From: DATGZX01 sp035296965
GTDB lineage: Bacteria; Planctomycetota; Planctomycetia; Gemmatales; Gemmataceae
DNA: 11,822 nucleotides
Reading direction: 5' to 3'
NCBI GenBank assembly: GCA_035296965.1
Contig: DATGZX010000125.1
Coordinates: forward strand, 1-11,822
Shown here: positions 1-7,081 of the stretch, in pieces
How the letters are laid out: each line of letters starts with the position of its first letter
Numbering within the stretch: position 1 is the stretch's first letter
Position numbers and translations under genes: made by a program
The notes under the pieces: model-generated
Seen by the model: the letters and a program-made list of their open reading frames with translations, nothing else
The model's database searches: none
What the model was told of the DNA's origin: nothing

Positions 1-2
1 TC

Positions 3-182
3 AAATACGAGGATCGCACCATACGTGTCGAATATACGCCGTCACTACGTGCAAGCCTGATTGCGCTTCTTGACGAAATCCGAACGGCCAAACGCAACGG
101 GGAATGCCACATCAACCATAATCAACCCAGCAAATGCCGGTCTTGCGGTTTCCGTTCTGTTTGCGGAGAAAGTCTGATTTGA
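3..182 (+). CDS. Cas4-like PD-(D/E)XK nuclease, C-terminal end (partial)
   Basis: An open frame enters from the left edge and gives 59 residues before TGA. The visible part ends in a Cx2Cx5C cluster (KCRSCGFRSVC; cysteines at local residues 45, 48 and 54), preceded by an H-x2-N-P-like stretch. In Cas4 and related Fe-S RecB-family nucleases, three C-terminal cysteines of this spacing join one N-terminal cysteine to hold a 4Fe-4S cluster. The nuclease core (RecB motifs) lies outside the window, so this could be a true CRISPR Cas4, a solo Cas4-like nuclease or the nuclease end of a larger protein. No CRISPR array or cas1/cas2 is visible here. The stop overlaps the likely TTG start of the next gene, suggesting translational coupling. 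The family call rests on the cysteine signature only. Confidence 0.68.
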   Translation, partial: KYEDRTIRVEYTPSLRASLIALLDEIRTAKRNGECHINHNQPSKCRSCGFRSVCGESLI

Positions 183-868
183 GCGCCCTACTCACAAAGT
201 CACGGATCGGCTTTGGACTGCACGCCATGTGGGCTCGTTTCACCGGCTTCATCAGAGAGACCGTTACGGCCAATCCCGAGCTCTTCCTGCCGGTATTCTT
301 GCTGTTCGTCTGGCAGATCACGGCGATCGCGGTGAAGCCGCGGACCCTTGGGCTCGCCCTGCTGATGACGTTGCTCTTATTGGTTTATGGCTATCGCGTG
401 CTCGGAAAGACGGCCTGGCTACGTCGTTTAGGCTGGGTGTCCCCGCGTCAAGGGTTCTGGCTCTATAGCGTTCTTGCCGGCCTTGCGTCCGGCGCTGGCG
501 TCTGGTCGATCGCCAGATCGTTTCACGAATCCCTGGGTGGTGTTCCTCCCCCTCATCGGGTCCTCTTGGCCAGCGCATCCGGACCAATGCTGGAGGAAAT
601 TCTCTTTCGAGGCCTGCTCTTCTGGTTGGTCTTGGAGCTTCTGAGCCGCTGCCGCGTTTCGAAGCTCGCCGCCGTTAGCACGACGATTCTCGTCATCGCC
701 GTAGGATTCGCTTTCTCTCACGCTGGCAGGACTGGCCTCAGCCTCTACACAACAATTCTCACTGGGATTGCATTTGGCTGGATGCGGGCACAATCCGAAT
801 CCACGGCGGCCGCAGCCCTCATGCACGCCGTCTACAATCTGGTGCTCTCGTATATTGCCACGTTTTAG
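179..868 (+). CDS. CPBP family intramembrane glutamic endopeptidase (Abi/CAAX protease-like)
   Basis: Polytopic membrane protein of about 229 residues with the motifs of the CPBP (CAAX protease and bacteriocin-processing) family. They are EExxxR in MLEEILFRG (E139, E140, R144 from the TTG start), FxxxH in FAFSH (H181) and HxxxN in HAVYN (H216, N220). These residues form the active site in the membrane. Known members process prenylated proteins or peptides, or act in bacteriocin immunity and abortive infection; the substrate here is unknown. I chose TTG at 179 because it overlaps the TGA of the upstream gene and has GGAG at 165-168, ten bases before it. ATG at 227 is an alternative; an in-frame ATG at 134 would overlap the upstream gene by 49 bases. 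The linkage to the Cas4-like gene suggests a shared role, perhaps defence, but that is inference. Confidence 0.85.
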   Translation: MSALLTKSRIGFGLHAMWARFTGFIRETVTANPELFLPVFLLFVWQITAIAVKPRTLGLALLMTLLLLVYGYRVLGKTAWLRRLGWVSPRQGFWLYSVLAGLASGAGVWSIARSFHESLGGVPPPHRVLLASASGPMLEEILFRGLLFWLVLELLSRCRVSKLAAVSTTILVIAVGFAFSHAGRTGLSLYTTILTGIAFGWMRAQSESTAAAALMHAVYNLVLSYIATF

Positions 869-1015
869 CGCGGCCTCTTCCGTTCCTTCATGCTGGTCTT
901 CCTGTTTTTCGGCAGCGCCTTTTACCGCCGACGAGGAAACCGGCTCGTACGAAATCGGCCCAGCGATGCCTGGGTTCCTTTCAAGTGCAAGCATCAGAAA
1001 GGGCGCGGATGAAGC

Positions 1016-1681
1016 TCAACCAGCAGGGTCCCTCCGCGTTCTCTCGCCGCCGTCTCTCGTGCAATCGGCCGTCCGATTCTCCTCAGGAGCTTGGTCCTTT
1101 CCCATCTCGTATCCTTGCCGAAACCGACACGACCCCCGGTGGCGTAGTTCCTTGCCGCACGGACATTTGTGATCGATCCGTTTCTGGACAGACAGCAGTT
1201 TTTGATACCAGTTATCGCCGGCGCTCATTGAGATTCCGAGAGTGTCGCACGCCTCCCGAATTGTCTTGCCATCGACGAACACCAGCCGATGAAAGTCTGG
1301 CTTCTTTGACTGCGTTGGGTGATTGATTCCTCCCCGGAAGCTCCGATCGATGACAAAGCTTCGCTGGCAACTCGTATTCATGCAACGCCAACCTCGTGTG
1401 CCGGAACTGTTCCGACCGCGGCTTTGTGTTTTTCCGCCACAGAAGATGCAGGGTGGGTTTAATACTGCAGCTCCAACACGGTTCCGTGCAAAGATGAGAT
1501 CGAACAGCGCATTCAGCAAGTGCTCTCGGCATTCCTGCGGATCGCGCGCCCAGATGACCAATGTGCCCTGCGCGTCCGGAGCTGTTGCCGAGAATTTGTG
1601 GGCGCCTTTGTAAGGCCGGTTCAGAGTGTGAACCAGCGAGGTGGCCATCTTGGAGTTGAACTCAAAATTGAAGTAACTCAC
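1016..1681 (-). CDS. HicB-like N-terminus fused to zinc ribbon and HTH-like domain (putative antitoxin/regulator)
   Basis: About 221 residues from a GTG start at 1681, preceded by AGGGGA about nine bases upstream; TTG at 1720 and ATG at 1648 are alternatives. Residues 27-65 (FSATAPDAQG then DPQECREHLLNAL) follow the HicB pattern of a beta strand, PD-x-x-G, a beta strand and an E-rich helix. Next comes a zinc ribbon: CxxC at 78-81 and C-x4-C at 100-105, with a GWRC core like InsA-type transposase N-termini. An HTH-like stretch follows at about 133-165 (GKTIREACDTLGIS), then a second cysteine cluster (C173, C175, C185). The gene lies 105 bases downstream of the hicA-like gene on the same strand. 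Classical HicB antitoxins pair an antitoxin fold with a C-terminal DNA-binding domain, so this may be an unusual HicB. Alternatively it is a transposase-like remnant or stand-alone regulator. The zinc ribbon is clear; the HicB part is inference. Confidence 0.55.
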   Translation of the reverse strand: MSYFNFEFNSKMATSLVHTLNRPYKGAHKFSATAPDAQGTLVIWARDPQECREHLLNALFDLIFARNRVGAAVLNPPCIFCGGKTQSRGRNSSGTRGWRCMNTSCQRSFVIDRSFRGGINHPTQSKKPDFHRLVFVDGKTIREACDTLGISMSAGDNWYQKLLSVQKRIDHKCPCGKELRHRGSCRFRQGYEMGKDQAPEENRTADCTRDGGERTRRDPAG

Positions 1682-1786
1682 TCTCGGGTTTCCCCTCTCC
1701 GATGGGCTCAACGAGTCCAAACGTGTCTCTCTCGAATGGCGGCGAATCCGGTCAGGTGCTGCCAGCTCGGCGGGGGAGGGTCGGCC

Positions 1787-2023
1787 CTAGCTTCTGAGCT
1801 TGCGCATGAACTCGGTGCGGCTGCATACGCCCTGAGCCTCCAGCTCCATGCCCGTGCAGTAAACGGAGGCGATGGATATGGACTTGTGGCGCATGACCGG
1901 GTGGACACGGCGTCCATGCCGGTCTACCCAGGTTTCGTGACCGGTGCTGCCACCATTGCAACGGGTGAAACCAAACTGCCTCTTGAGCACGTCCTTTAAG
2001 CGTCGGGTAGCGATCTCTTTCAT
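1787..2023 (-). CDS. HicA-like mRNA interferase toxin
   Basis: 78-residue protein with the layout of HicA toxins: an N-terminal helix ending in FGF, then GGSTGHETW with the expected catalytic histidine at residue 29 (HicA proteins carry GSHxxW-like motifs), then GRRVHPV, and a C-terminal helix beginning near QGVCSRTEF. HicA proteins are dsRBD-fold ribonucleases that cleave mRNA and are neutralised by HicB. The length matches the family. ATG at 2023 is chosen because AGGAG sits nine bases upstream; the frame is open further upstream but has no better signal. There is no ordinary hicB next to it. The following gene on the strand has a HicB-like N-terminus and could be the partner. The start is controlled by a strongly structured leader (separate entry). 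Confidence 0.62.
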   Translation of the reverse strand: MKEIATRRLKDVLKRQFGFTRCNGGSTGHETWVDRHGRRVHPVMRHKSISIASVYCTGMELEAQGVCSRTEFMRKLRS

Positions 2024-2093
2024 TCGGGCGGTCTCCTTTCGTGAGGAGACTATTCTTGGGCAAAATGCCCGCGCCGCCCGTAAGCCTACGGGC
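2024..2093 (-). promoter_or_regulatory. Structured mRNA leader of the hicA-like gene with sequestered ribosome binding site
   Basis: Three inverted repeats lie directly upstream of the hicA-like ATG. In mRNA order they are: 2076-2082 with 2087-2093, a 7-bp stem with a 4-base loop; 2058-2062 with 2066-2070, a 5-bp stem with a 3-base loop; and 2031-2037 with 2044-2050, a 7-bp stem with a 6-base loop. The last one places the AGGAG ribosome binding site in base pairs with an upstream CUCCU. In addition, 2074-2080 is perfectly complementary to 2025-2031, the spacer between binding site and ATG, so an alternative fold is possible in which hairpins 1 and 3 compete. The pairings are seen in the sequence; translational control of the toxin is inference. 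Confidence 0.55.
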
Positions 2094-2161
2094 AAAAGTC
2101 GTTTCATCACCCCGCTTCAGTTCCCAAATCATCAGTACCCGTCAGTTCCGCGACCGAGGTT

Positions 2162-2175
2162 CCCTTTATAAAGGG
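2162..2175. promoter_or_regulatory. Perfect 14-bp palindrome, candidate operator of the ABC operon
   Basis: CCCTTTATAAAGGG is a perfect palindrome ending 13 bases before the GTG start of the ABC ATPase gene, in the short region between the divergent hicA-like gene and the long plus-strand operon. It could be a binding site for a dimeric regulator of either direction. The embedded TATAAA is unlikely to be the operon's -10 box, since the transcript would then start at or inside the ribosome binding site (AGGG, 2178-2181). No convincing -35/-10 pair was found for either strand in 2094-2188. Confidence 0.35.
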
Positions 2176-2188
2176 TCAGGGTGCTCTT

Positions 2189-2965
2189 GTGAAAGTCGAT
2201 ATCGAATCTTTGGCCGTCTCGCTGGGTGGGCGGGCGGTCCTGCACAATTTGACCCTGAGCATCCCTAAAGGGTCATCCACCGCAATCGTCGGGGCATCCG
2301 GAGCTGGTAAAACGACGCTGCTGCGTTGTGTCGCCGGGCTGCTGCCCCCCACCAGCGGCCGGGTCCTTGTGGACAGCCGCGAGCCCGCTTGCCTTTATGG
2401 GCAGGGCGCGATGGCATTCCTTTTTCAGGAAGCCTGCCTGTGGCGTCACCTGACAGCACAACAGACCCTGGAACTCACGTTTGACCTCTACGGACGAAAG
2501 CCCGGACAAGAGGAAGTCGCGGGCCTGCTTGCCCGCGTCGGCCTCTCGGGATTTGGCGGTTATTACCCCCATCAGATGTCGGTCGGGATGAAGGCGCGGC
2601 TGGCGATCGCGCGCGCTTTTTGCGTGTCGCCAAGCCTTCTTTTGATGGATGAACCGTTCGCGGCCCTCGATCCGTTGCGCAGGCTGGATCTCAACCGGCA
2701 GGTCCAGACGATGCGCCTCGAAGCCGGATGCACGGTGATGTGGGTCACGCACGATGTCGTCGAAGCCCTCCAGTTCGCAACGCACATCATTGCGCTCCCG
2801 CACGGCTCCCGGCCCACGCAACTGATCGACCTCGGCAACCTTCCACGCATTGAGGACGGGGCGAACCTGCCCCCAGAGGCTCTGGCGATGCGGGACCGGT
2901 TGCTGGAAACAATCGTTGGTCAGCACTCGCCCACGGAGCGCCTTTCGGCGGAGGTGCTGGGATGA
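2189..2965 (+). CDS. ABC transporter ATP-binding protein (NitT/TauT/pyrimidine-precursor type)
   Basis: 258-residue ABC ATPase, the usual length for an importer subunit. Walker A is GASGAGKT (35-42), the Q-loop is LFQE (Q80), Walker B is LLLMDEP (150-156), the D-loop is in AALDP and the H-loop histidine is H188 in WVTHD. The signature motif at about 130-135 reads MSVGMK rather than LSGGQ/M, an unusual loss of the first glycine of the GG pair, so ATPase behaviour may be altered. The GTG start at 2189 has AGGG seven bases upstream. The stop overlaps the permease start (ATGA). With the permease and the binding protein it would form an importer of the nitrate/sulfonate/taurine/hydroxymethylpyrimidine family; the ligand is not shown by the sequence. 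First gene of the eight-gene operon. Confidence 0.93.
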   Translation: MKVDIESLAVSLGGRAVLHNLTLSIPKGSSTAIVGASGAGKTTLLRCVAGLLPPTSGRVLVDSREPACLYGQGAMAFLFQEACLWRHLTAQQTLELTFDLYGRKPGQEEVAGLLARVGLSGFGGYYPHQMSVGMKARLAIARAFCVSPSLLLMDEPFAALDPLRRLDLNRQVQTMRLEAGCTVMWVTHDVVEALQFATHIIALPHGSRPTQLIDLGNLPRIEDGANLPPEALAMRDRLLETIVGQHSPTERLSAEVLG

Positions 2966-3732
2966 TCCGCGAACGCACCGTGCAAGACCCCGTCACGCTC
3001 ATTGCGGGCGGCGTCATCGTGACCGCGATATTGCTGGCCTGGGAGCTGTCCGCGGACGCTTCCGTGACCGTGCGCCTGCTGCTGTCCAGCCCGCTGCGCA
3101 CTCTCGCTTACGTCGTGCACCATTTCACGGAATCGGGCCAGGCTTTCGCTTATACCGGGCTGGAGAGCTTGCTGGGCCTGGTGGCCGCGACGATATTTGC
3201 CCTTCTCTTCGGTGTCGTGTGCATTTACTACCCCCGCATCGGCGGCATCAGTTTCCCGCTGCTGGTCGCGTCGCAAGTCATCCCTCTCGTGTGCCTTGCC
3301 CCCATGATTATTCTCGTGTTCGGGCCGGGGCCAAGCGGCAAGGTTTTTTTGAGCGCCCTGATTGCCTTCTTCCCGATCCTCACGAACGTGATTTCGGGCA
3401 TCCGGTCGGTGGCCAGCGCATCACAGGAAATGATGCGCATTATGGCAGCACCCAAGGCGCAAGTGATACGGCACGTCGTGATCCCGCATTGCGCGGAGCA
3501 TTTCTTCGCAGGATTGAGGATTGCCGCGCCGCTCTCCGTGATCGGCGCTATCGTGGCGGAGTTCAATGGTGCCGATATAGGGATCGGCAAGGATATTTTC
3601 ATCGCCGCGAAGCGGCTGGAGCCCGAACTGATGATGAGCGGAATCGCCGCTGGCGCCATCTTGTCGGGCTTGATCTACGGAGCCGTGCTTTTGCTGGAGA
3701 AGCAGCTCGGACCTTGGTATTGGGAGAGATAA
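2962..3732 (+). CDS. ABC transporter permease (SsuC/TauC/ThiX-type)
   Basis: 256-residue inner-membrane protein with about six hydrophobic segments (near residues 12-30, 64-90, 95-120, 125-145, 183-200 and 225-245). The cytoplasmic coupling loop is recognisable at about 156-176 (EMMRIMAAPKAQVIRHVVIP), matching the EAA loop that docks onto the ATPase, although the invariant glycine is replaced (alanine/proline at that place). The gene starts inside the ATPase stop codon and ends 7 bases before the binding-protein gene. It probably forms a homodimeric channel with two ATPase subunits. Single-permease importers of this class move nitrate, sulfonates, taurine or thiamine precursors; which of these applies is unknown. 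Confidence 0.9.
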   Translation: MIRERTVQDPVTLIAGGVIVTAILLAWELSADASVTVRLLLSSPLRTLAYVVHHFTESGQAFAYTGLESLLGLVAATIFALLFGVVCIYYPRIGGISFPLLVASQVIPLVCLAPMIILVFGPGPSGKVFLSALIAFFPILTNVISGIRSVASASQEMMRIMAAPKAQVIRHVVIPHCAEHFFAGLRIAAPLSVIGAIVAEFNGADIGIGKDIFIAAKRLEPELMMSGIAAGAILSGLIYGAVLLLEKQLGPWYWER

Positions 3733-3739
3733 AAACGAA

Positions 3740-4738
3740 ATGATAACCCGTCGTCTGTTTGCAACTTGCGCTGTACTCACCGCGGCTGTCGCTGCGCTGA
3801 CTTCCTGTTCGTCCAGCGCGCCGAAGCCCGAGACCCTGCCCGTGGTGGAGCTTCGGCAGGAGTGGTTCCCGAATGCCAACTTCGCCGGCGAAGTGAGCGC
3901 GTCCAAGCGCTTCGCCAAAGATGAAAAGATCCAGCTCAAGGTTGTTCCGGGAGCCGAGGATGTGGACCCCATTAAAGTCGTCCTGAGCAAGGGCGCGGAT
4001 TTCGGGGTGGTCGGCGGCGATCTGCTCGTGGCGGCCGTCGCCAAGGGCGCGCCGCTGGTCGCCATCGGCGTCGTGAACGTCAAAAGCCCGACGTGCTTCC
4101 TCGTGAAGGCGAAATCAGGGATCAAGGGGCCTGCGGACTTTCCCGGCAAGCGGGTGGGCATCCTCGCGGGCACGAATACGGAGCGCGTCTACCAGCTCAT
4201 GATGAAGCGGGCGGGGATCGACCGCTCGAAGGTGAAGGAAATCCAGGCCCCCTTCGAGCTTCAGACCTTCGTGCTCGGCCAATACGACGTGCGCCCGGCG
4301 TTTATCTATGACGAGCCGGTAAGCCTTGAGCAGCAAGGCATCGCCTATGAAGTCATCGACCCGACCCAGTACGGCGTACATTTCACGGGCACGGTGTATT
4401 TCACGCGGCGCGATGTGCTCGACGCGAAGCGGCCTCTCGCTCAGGCGCTTGTCACGAGCCTGGTCAAGGGCTGGACTTATGCGATTGCCAACCCCGAGGC
4501 CTCTCTTGCAGATGTCCTTGAAGCCTATCCAACGCTCAAAGCCGAACGGGAGCGACGCTCACTGCAACTGGCCTTGCCGTACTTCTCGGGCGAGAACGGC
4601 AAGCCGCTCACGGCCTCCGCCCAAACATGGCAATCCATGATTGACGGTCTGGAAGAGATCGGCGTGATCGCGCCGCATTCGGTGAAAGTGGAACAAGTCT
4701 GGGATTCGAGCCTGGTGGAACATGCTAACGCTAAATGA
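3740..4738 (+). CDS. ABC transporter substrate-binding lipoprotein, NMT1/THI5-like
   Basis: 332 residues. The N-terminus is a lipoprotein signal peptide: basic start (MITRR), hydrophobic core and lipobox LTSC with the modified cysteine at 23. The mature part follows the NMT1/THI5/SsuA fold pattern: EWFPNANFAGEVSA at about 41-54, a PGAEDVDPIKVVLSKGADFGV stretch (about 70-90) typical of THI5-like binders, and DFPGKRVGILAGTNTE (about 133-148) at the hinge. Family members bind thiamine pyrimidine precursors, sulfonates, nitrate or aromatic compounds. Expected location is the periplasm, tethered to the membrane. No thiamine riboswitch is visible upstream and no thi genes are nearby, so a thiamine role is not supported. 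Its 3' end overlaps the methyltransferase gene by 17 bases, so the importer and downstream genes are tied together. It could act as a ligand sensor rather than a pure transporter part. Confidence 0.88.
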   Translation: MITRRLFATCAVLTAAVAALTSCSSSAPKPETLPVVELRQEWFPNANFAGEVSASKRFAKDEKIQLKVVPGAEDVDPIKVVLSKGADFGVVGGDLLVAAVAKGAPLVAIGVVNVKSPTCFLVKAKSGIKGPADFPGKRVGILAGTNTERVYQLMMKRAGIDRSKVKEIQAPFELQTFVLGQYDVRPAFIYDEPVSLEQQGIAYEVIDPTQYGVHFTGTVYFTRRDVLDAKRPLAQALVTSLVKGWTYAIANPEASLADVLEAYPTLKAERERRSLQLALPYFSGENGKPLTASAQTWQSMIDGLEEIGVIAPHSVKVEQVWDSSLVEHANAK

Positions 4739-5528
4739 ACGACCGCGCGGCCGTGTGCTTCTCGCGACCAGCGACATACCGGCGGAATATCACGATGACC
4801 GGCTTCGCTGGTGGACGACCAACAGCCCGTCCTGGAGCGCGCATATCGACGCGGACCACAACCGGAGCGCCATGCTGGAGAAGCTCGCCCGAAAGGCGAT
4901 GGATCTGGCTGGACACAAGAGCAACATCAACGTCGCGGACTTGGGCTGCGGCGAAGGGGCATTCCTGCGCGCTTTGCGCAAGCTCGCGCCCGAGGCCCGG
5001 ATGCAGGGAATCGACTTTTGCCCGGCGATGCTGGCGGAAGCCGCCCGCCGTTCAACAGACCCCAGCGTGCAATACGCGCTGGGCGATCTGGAAGACCCCG
5101 GCTTTGCGCTGCGCCCCTGCGTCAACCTCGTGACCTCGATACTCGCGATGGACGAGATGGACCAGCTCGACGCAGCTTTTCGGAATATCGCGGGGATGCT
5201 GGCTCCCGGCGGGACGGCCATGCTGGTCGTGATGGACCCGCTGAAGGAAAGGGAGCGCAACCGTGAAGCCCTGGAGGACTGTCTCAGCGGCAACAGCTCA
5301 CCCGACGAGGCCGTCCTTATCGTGAAGACATTTCCAAATAATGGCCTCGCGCCGGTTGCGCCCTACAGCCGCATCGTGAGGCCGCTCGCGCAATACACGG
5401 CGGCGGCGATAGCGGCGGGCTTGCGGCCAGGGCCGGTAGAGCAGTTGTCCCACGATGTTGGCATCGGTTCCTACTCGGGTAGGCTGTTGTTCGATATTCT
5501 TACTTTTCAGAAAGCGGCGGCGCTTTGA
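4722..5528 (+). CDS. Class I SAM-dependent methyltransferase
   Basis: 268 residues with a Rossmann-type SAM-binding core: motif I VADLGCGEG (71-79), acidic end of the second strand GIDFCPAML (96-104, D98), GDLEDP (121-126), and the post-motif APGG turn (161-164) after a helix typical of Methyltransf_11/25-like proteins. The N-terminal 60 residues are rich in W, D and H (LRWWTTNSPSWSAHIDADHN) and may form a substrate lid. The substrate is unknown; it could be the imported small molecule, a nucleotide-derived molecule or a protein. ATG at 4722 lies inside the binding-protein gene, with GGTGG just upstream. The stop TGA overlaps the likely TTG start of the next gene. A methyltransferase built into an ABC importer operon suggests modification of the ligand or of a signal. 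Confidence 0.87.
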   Translation: MLTLNERPRGRVLLATSDIPAEYHDDRLRWWTTNSPSWSAHIDADHNRSAMLEKLARKAMDLAGHKSNINVADLGCGEGAFLRALRKLAPEARMQGIDFCPAMLAEAARRSTDPSVQYALGDLEDPGFALRPCVNLVTSILAMDEMDQLDAAFRNIAGMLAPGGTAMLVVMDPLKERERNREALEDCLSGNSSPDEAVLIVKTFPNNGLAPVAPYSRIVRPLAQYTAAAIAAGLRPGPVEQLSHDVGIGSYSGRLLFDILTFQKAAAL

Positions 5529-7081
5529 CCGTGGAACTTCAGCAAGGCACATCCTCGCTCCCCATTGAAAGCGCAAAAAGGGAAGCTGCCGTAACGGGGC
5601 TTCTCGACTGCCTGATTGCCAAGAACTATGAAGCCGCGAACACGCACGGCGGCATGGAGACAATCCGCGGTCTTCTGGAAGACAGCAAGGAACTCTCCGT
5701 CCCGGTCGTGGACCTGGCTGCGGTTCTGCCCGATCTCAAGTCACATAAGCGGAGCGGGCTGCATATCGCGTCTTACTACGAACTTGATGACCCGAATTGG
5801 TATCCGGAGCTGCTCGAAGAGTTCTTCTCGGCGGGCGTTGGCGGAAGCCTGATGGCCCTAAAGGAATTCGCGGATTGCGTGGGCAAGTACCGCGTGCAGC
5901 GTGCGCCAAAGAAGCGCGGCGAGGCGAGACCGCCGAAAACGAACCTTGTCCCCATCAGCGACTTTTTCGAGCCGGCTACCACGATGATTGAATTCGGCGT
6001 CAGCGAAAGGTTCAAGCACTACTACGATCTGCTGTTCAAGCACTTCGACGACAAGGCGGCCGTCGTGTGGGTCTGCTTCGGCCCCCGTCCAGGGACTCCC
6101 GTCAAGTGGGAGGGATCGTTGTTTCTCGTCGTGCGGCCTTTGGACGGCAAGGAATGGCAGGACGAAACCATCAGCCGCGCGGTCGAGAGCGTTTATAGCG
6201 TTCTCGACGCGTCGTTCCATCGCGCCATTGTCAACAGCGCTTACAAAAAGGAAGCGCAGCACCAGCTTGAACTGACATATTTCGCGTTCGGGCACGAGCT
6301 GAAGAACCGCATCGACGCGCTGCGCATGGGCGACCTGAGCAACAAGATCCACAAGTCAGCCCCCAAACTCATCCCCGATGTTGACCGCTGCCGGGACCGC
6401 CTGAGGACACTTCGGGGGATGGCCGGCGTCTTCAGCATCGTTGCGAAGTCACAAGACGGCGTCCTTCCGCCGACGTGGGTTTCCGCGTCAAAAATCCCCG
6501 GTGCCCCTGACGTACCGACGGAAAAGCAATGCGAAGAGCTGAAGGCGGCATTGGTGAACGCCGTGACGGCCTTCTGGTATCTCGAAGACGCGGAGGAACG
6601 GCTCGCACTGCGGCAGATCAACGGCGGCCGCGCCACTGAGGTCAAGCGCCCGACCGCATTCCAATCCACGCCACTGCCCCCCTTCACAGCGGCAAACCAG
6701 GAACCGCACCTGTGCTTCCTGTCCGGCCTCGCCGAACTGTGCCGCAACGCGGCGAAAGTCGTCCTGACCGCCTCGCCGAAACATGACCGTCCGCACATCG
6801 ACTTCGAGGTGAAAGTTCCCCGTGACGTCGCTTTCGTGGCGACGGTCACGATCATCAATCCGATCGTGGGCGACCAGCACGAGCCGTCGCAATCGGTCGG
6901 CATTCTTGCCGCTCTGTTCGAGCGCCTCAACGGCATTGTCGAACTTGAGCAGGCCAAGGTTCTCCCTGAATCTTACCCACATGCCTTGAGCGATGACGCT
7001 TATGTCAGCTCGCTCTTTTTGTTTTATCCCAAGCGAATCAGGGTTGCCGCTTCACCACACGTACCCCCAGAGGCACTATGA
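5525..7081 (+). CDS. Divergent histidine-kinase-like protein (HisKA-like H-box, degenerate GHKL ATPase)
   Basis: 518 residues without close resemblance to anything I can name, but with a histidine-kinase-like architecture. Residues 1-240 form an unknown N-terminal module with no membrane segment, so it is soluble. An H-box-like motif follows, FGHELKNRI (255-263, H257), close to the HELKNP of true kinases, with a helical stretch to about 310 like a dimerisation bundle. The C-terminal half has an N-box-like ELCRNA (404-409) and a G2-like SQSVGILAALFERLNG (455-470), but no recognisable DxGxG box; the equivalent place reads VTIINPIVG. It may bind ATP weakly or only scaffold. The start is TTG 5525, overlapping the upstream TGA; GTG 5531 is an alternative. 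It overlaps the receiver-like gene by ATGA, which supports a sensor/partner pair. The kinase relationship is inference from motifs. Confidence 0.5.
   Translation: MTVELQQGTSSLPIESAKREAAVTGLLDCLIAKNYEAANTHGGMETIRGLLEDSKELSVPVVDLAAVLPDLKSHKRSGLHIASYYELDDPNWYPELLEEFFSAGVGGSLMALKEFADCVGKYRVQRAPKKRGEARPPKTNLVPISDFFEPATTMIEFGVSERFKHYYDLLFKHFDDKAAVVWVCFGPRPGTPVKWEGSLFLVVRPLDGKEWQDETISRAVESVYSVLDASFHRAIVNSAYKKEAQHQLELTYFAFGHELKNRIDALRMGDLSNKIHKSAPKLIPDVDRCRDRLRTLRGMAGVFSIVAKSQDGVLPPTWVSASKIPGAPDVPTEKQCEELKAALVNAVTAFWYLEDAEERLALRQINGGRATEVKRPTAFQSTPLPPFTAANQEPHLCFLSGLAELCRNAAKVVLTASPKHDRPHIDFEVKVPRDVAFVATVTIINPIVGDQHEPSQSVGILAALFERLNGIVELEQAKVLPESYPHALSDDAYVSSLFLFYPKRIRVAASPHVPPEAL

Noticed and set aside
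1016..1681. Insertion sequence because of the InsA-like zinc ribbon
   Set aside because: No DDE catalytic domain, terminal inverted repeats or target duplication was found around it.
1320..2171. Plus-strand frames across the hicA-like/zinc-ribbon region (for example 1520-1999)
   Set aside because: No ribosome binding sites or recognisable motifs; the minus-strand frames carry clear HicA-like and zinc-ribbon signatures.
2167..2172. TATAAA as -10 promoter box of the operon
   Set aside because: Transcription would start at or inside the ribosome binding site at 2178-2181, and no matching -35 element is seen at the right distance.
1..2180. CRISPR array next to the Cas4-like gene
   Set aside because: No regularly spaced direct repeats were seen anywhere in the window.
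2094..2188. Thiamine (TPP) riboswitch expected before a THI5-like transporter
   Set aside because: No CUGAGA-type core or thi-box layout was found between the divergent genes.
6241..6957. 238-residue minus-strand frame (and 428-994 minus, 2273-2926 minus)
   Set aside because: Shadows of strong plus-strand genes, with low-complexity composition and no ribosome binding site or family motif.
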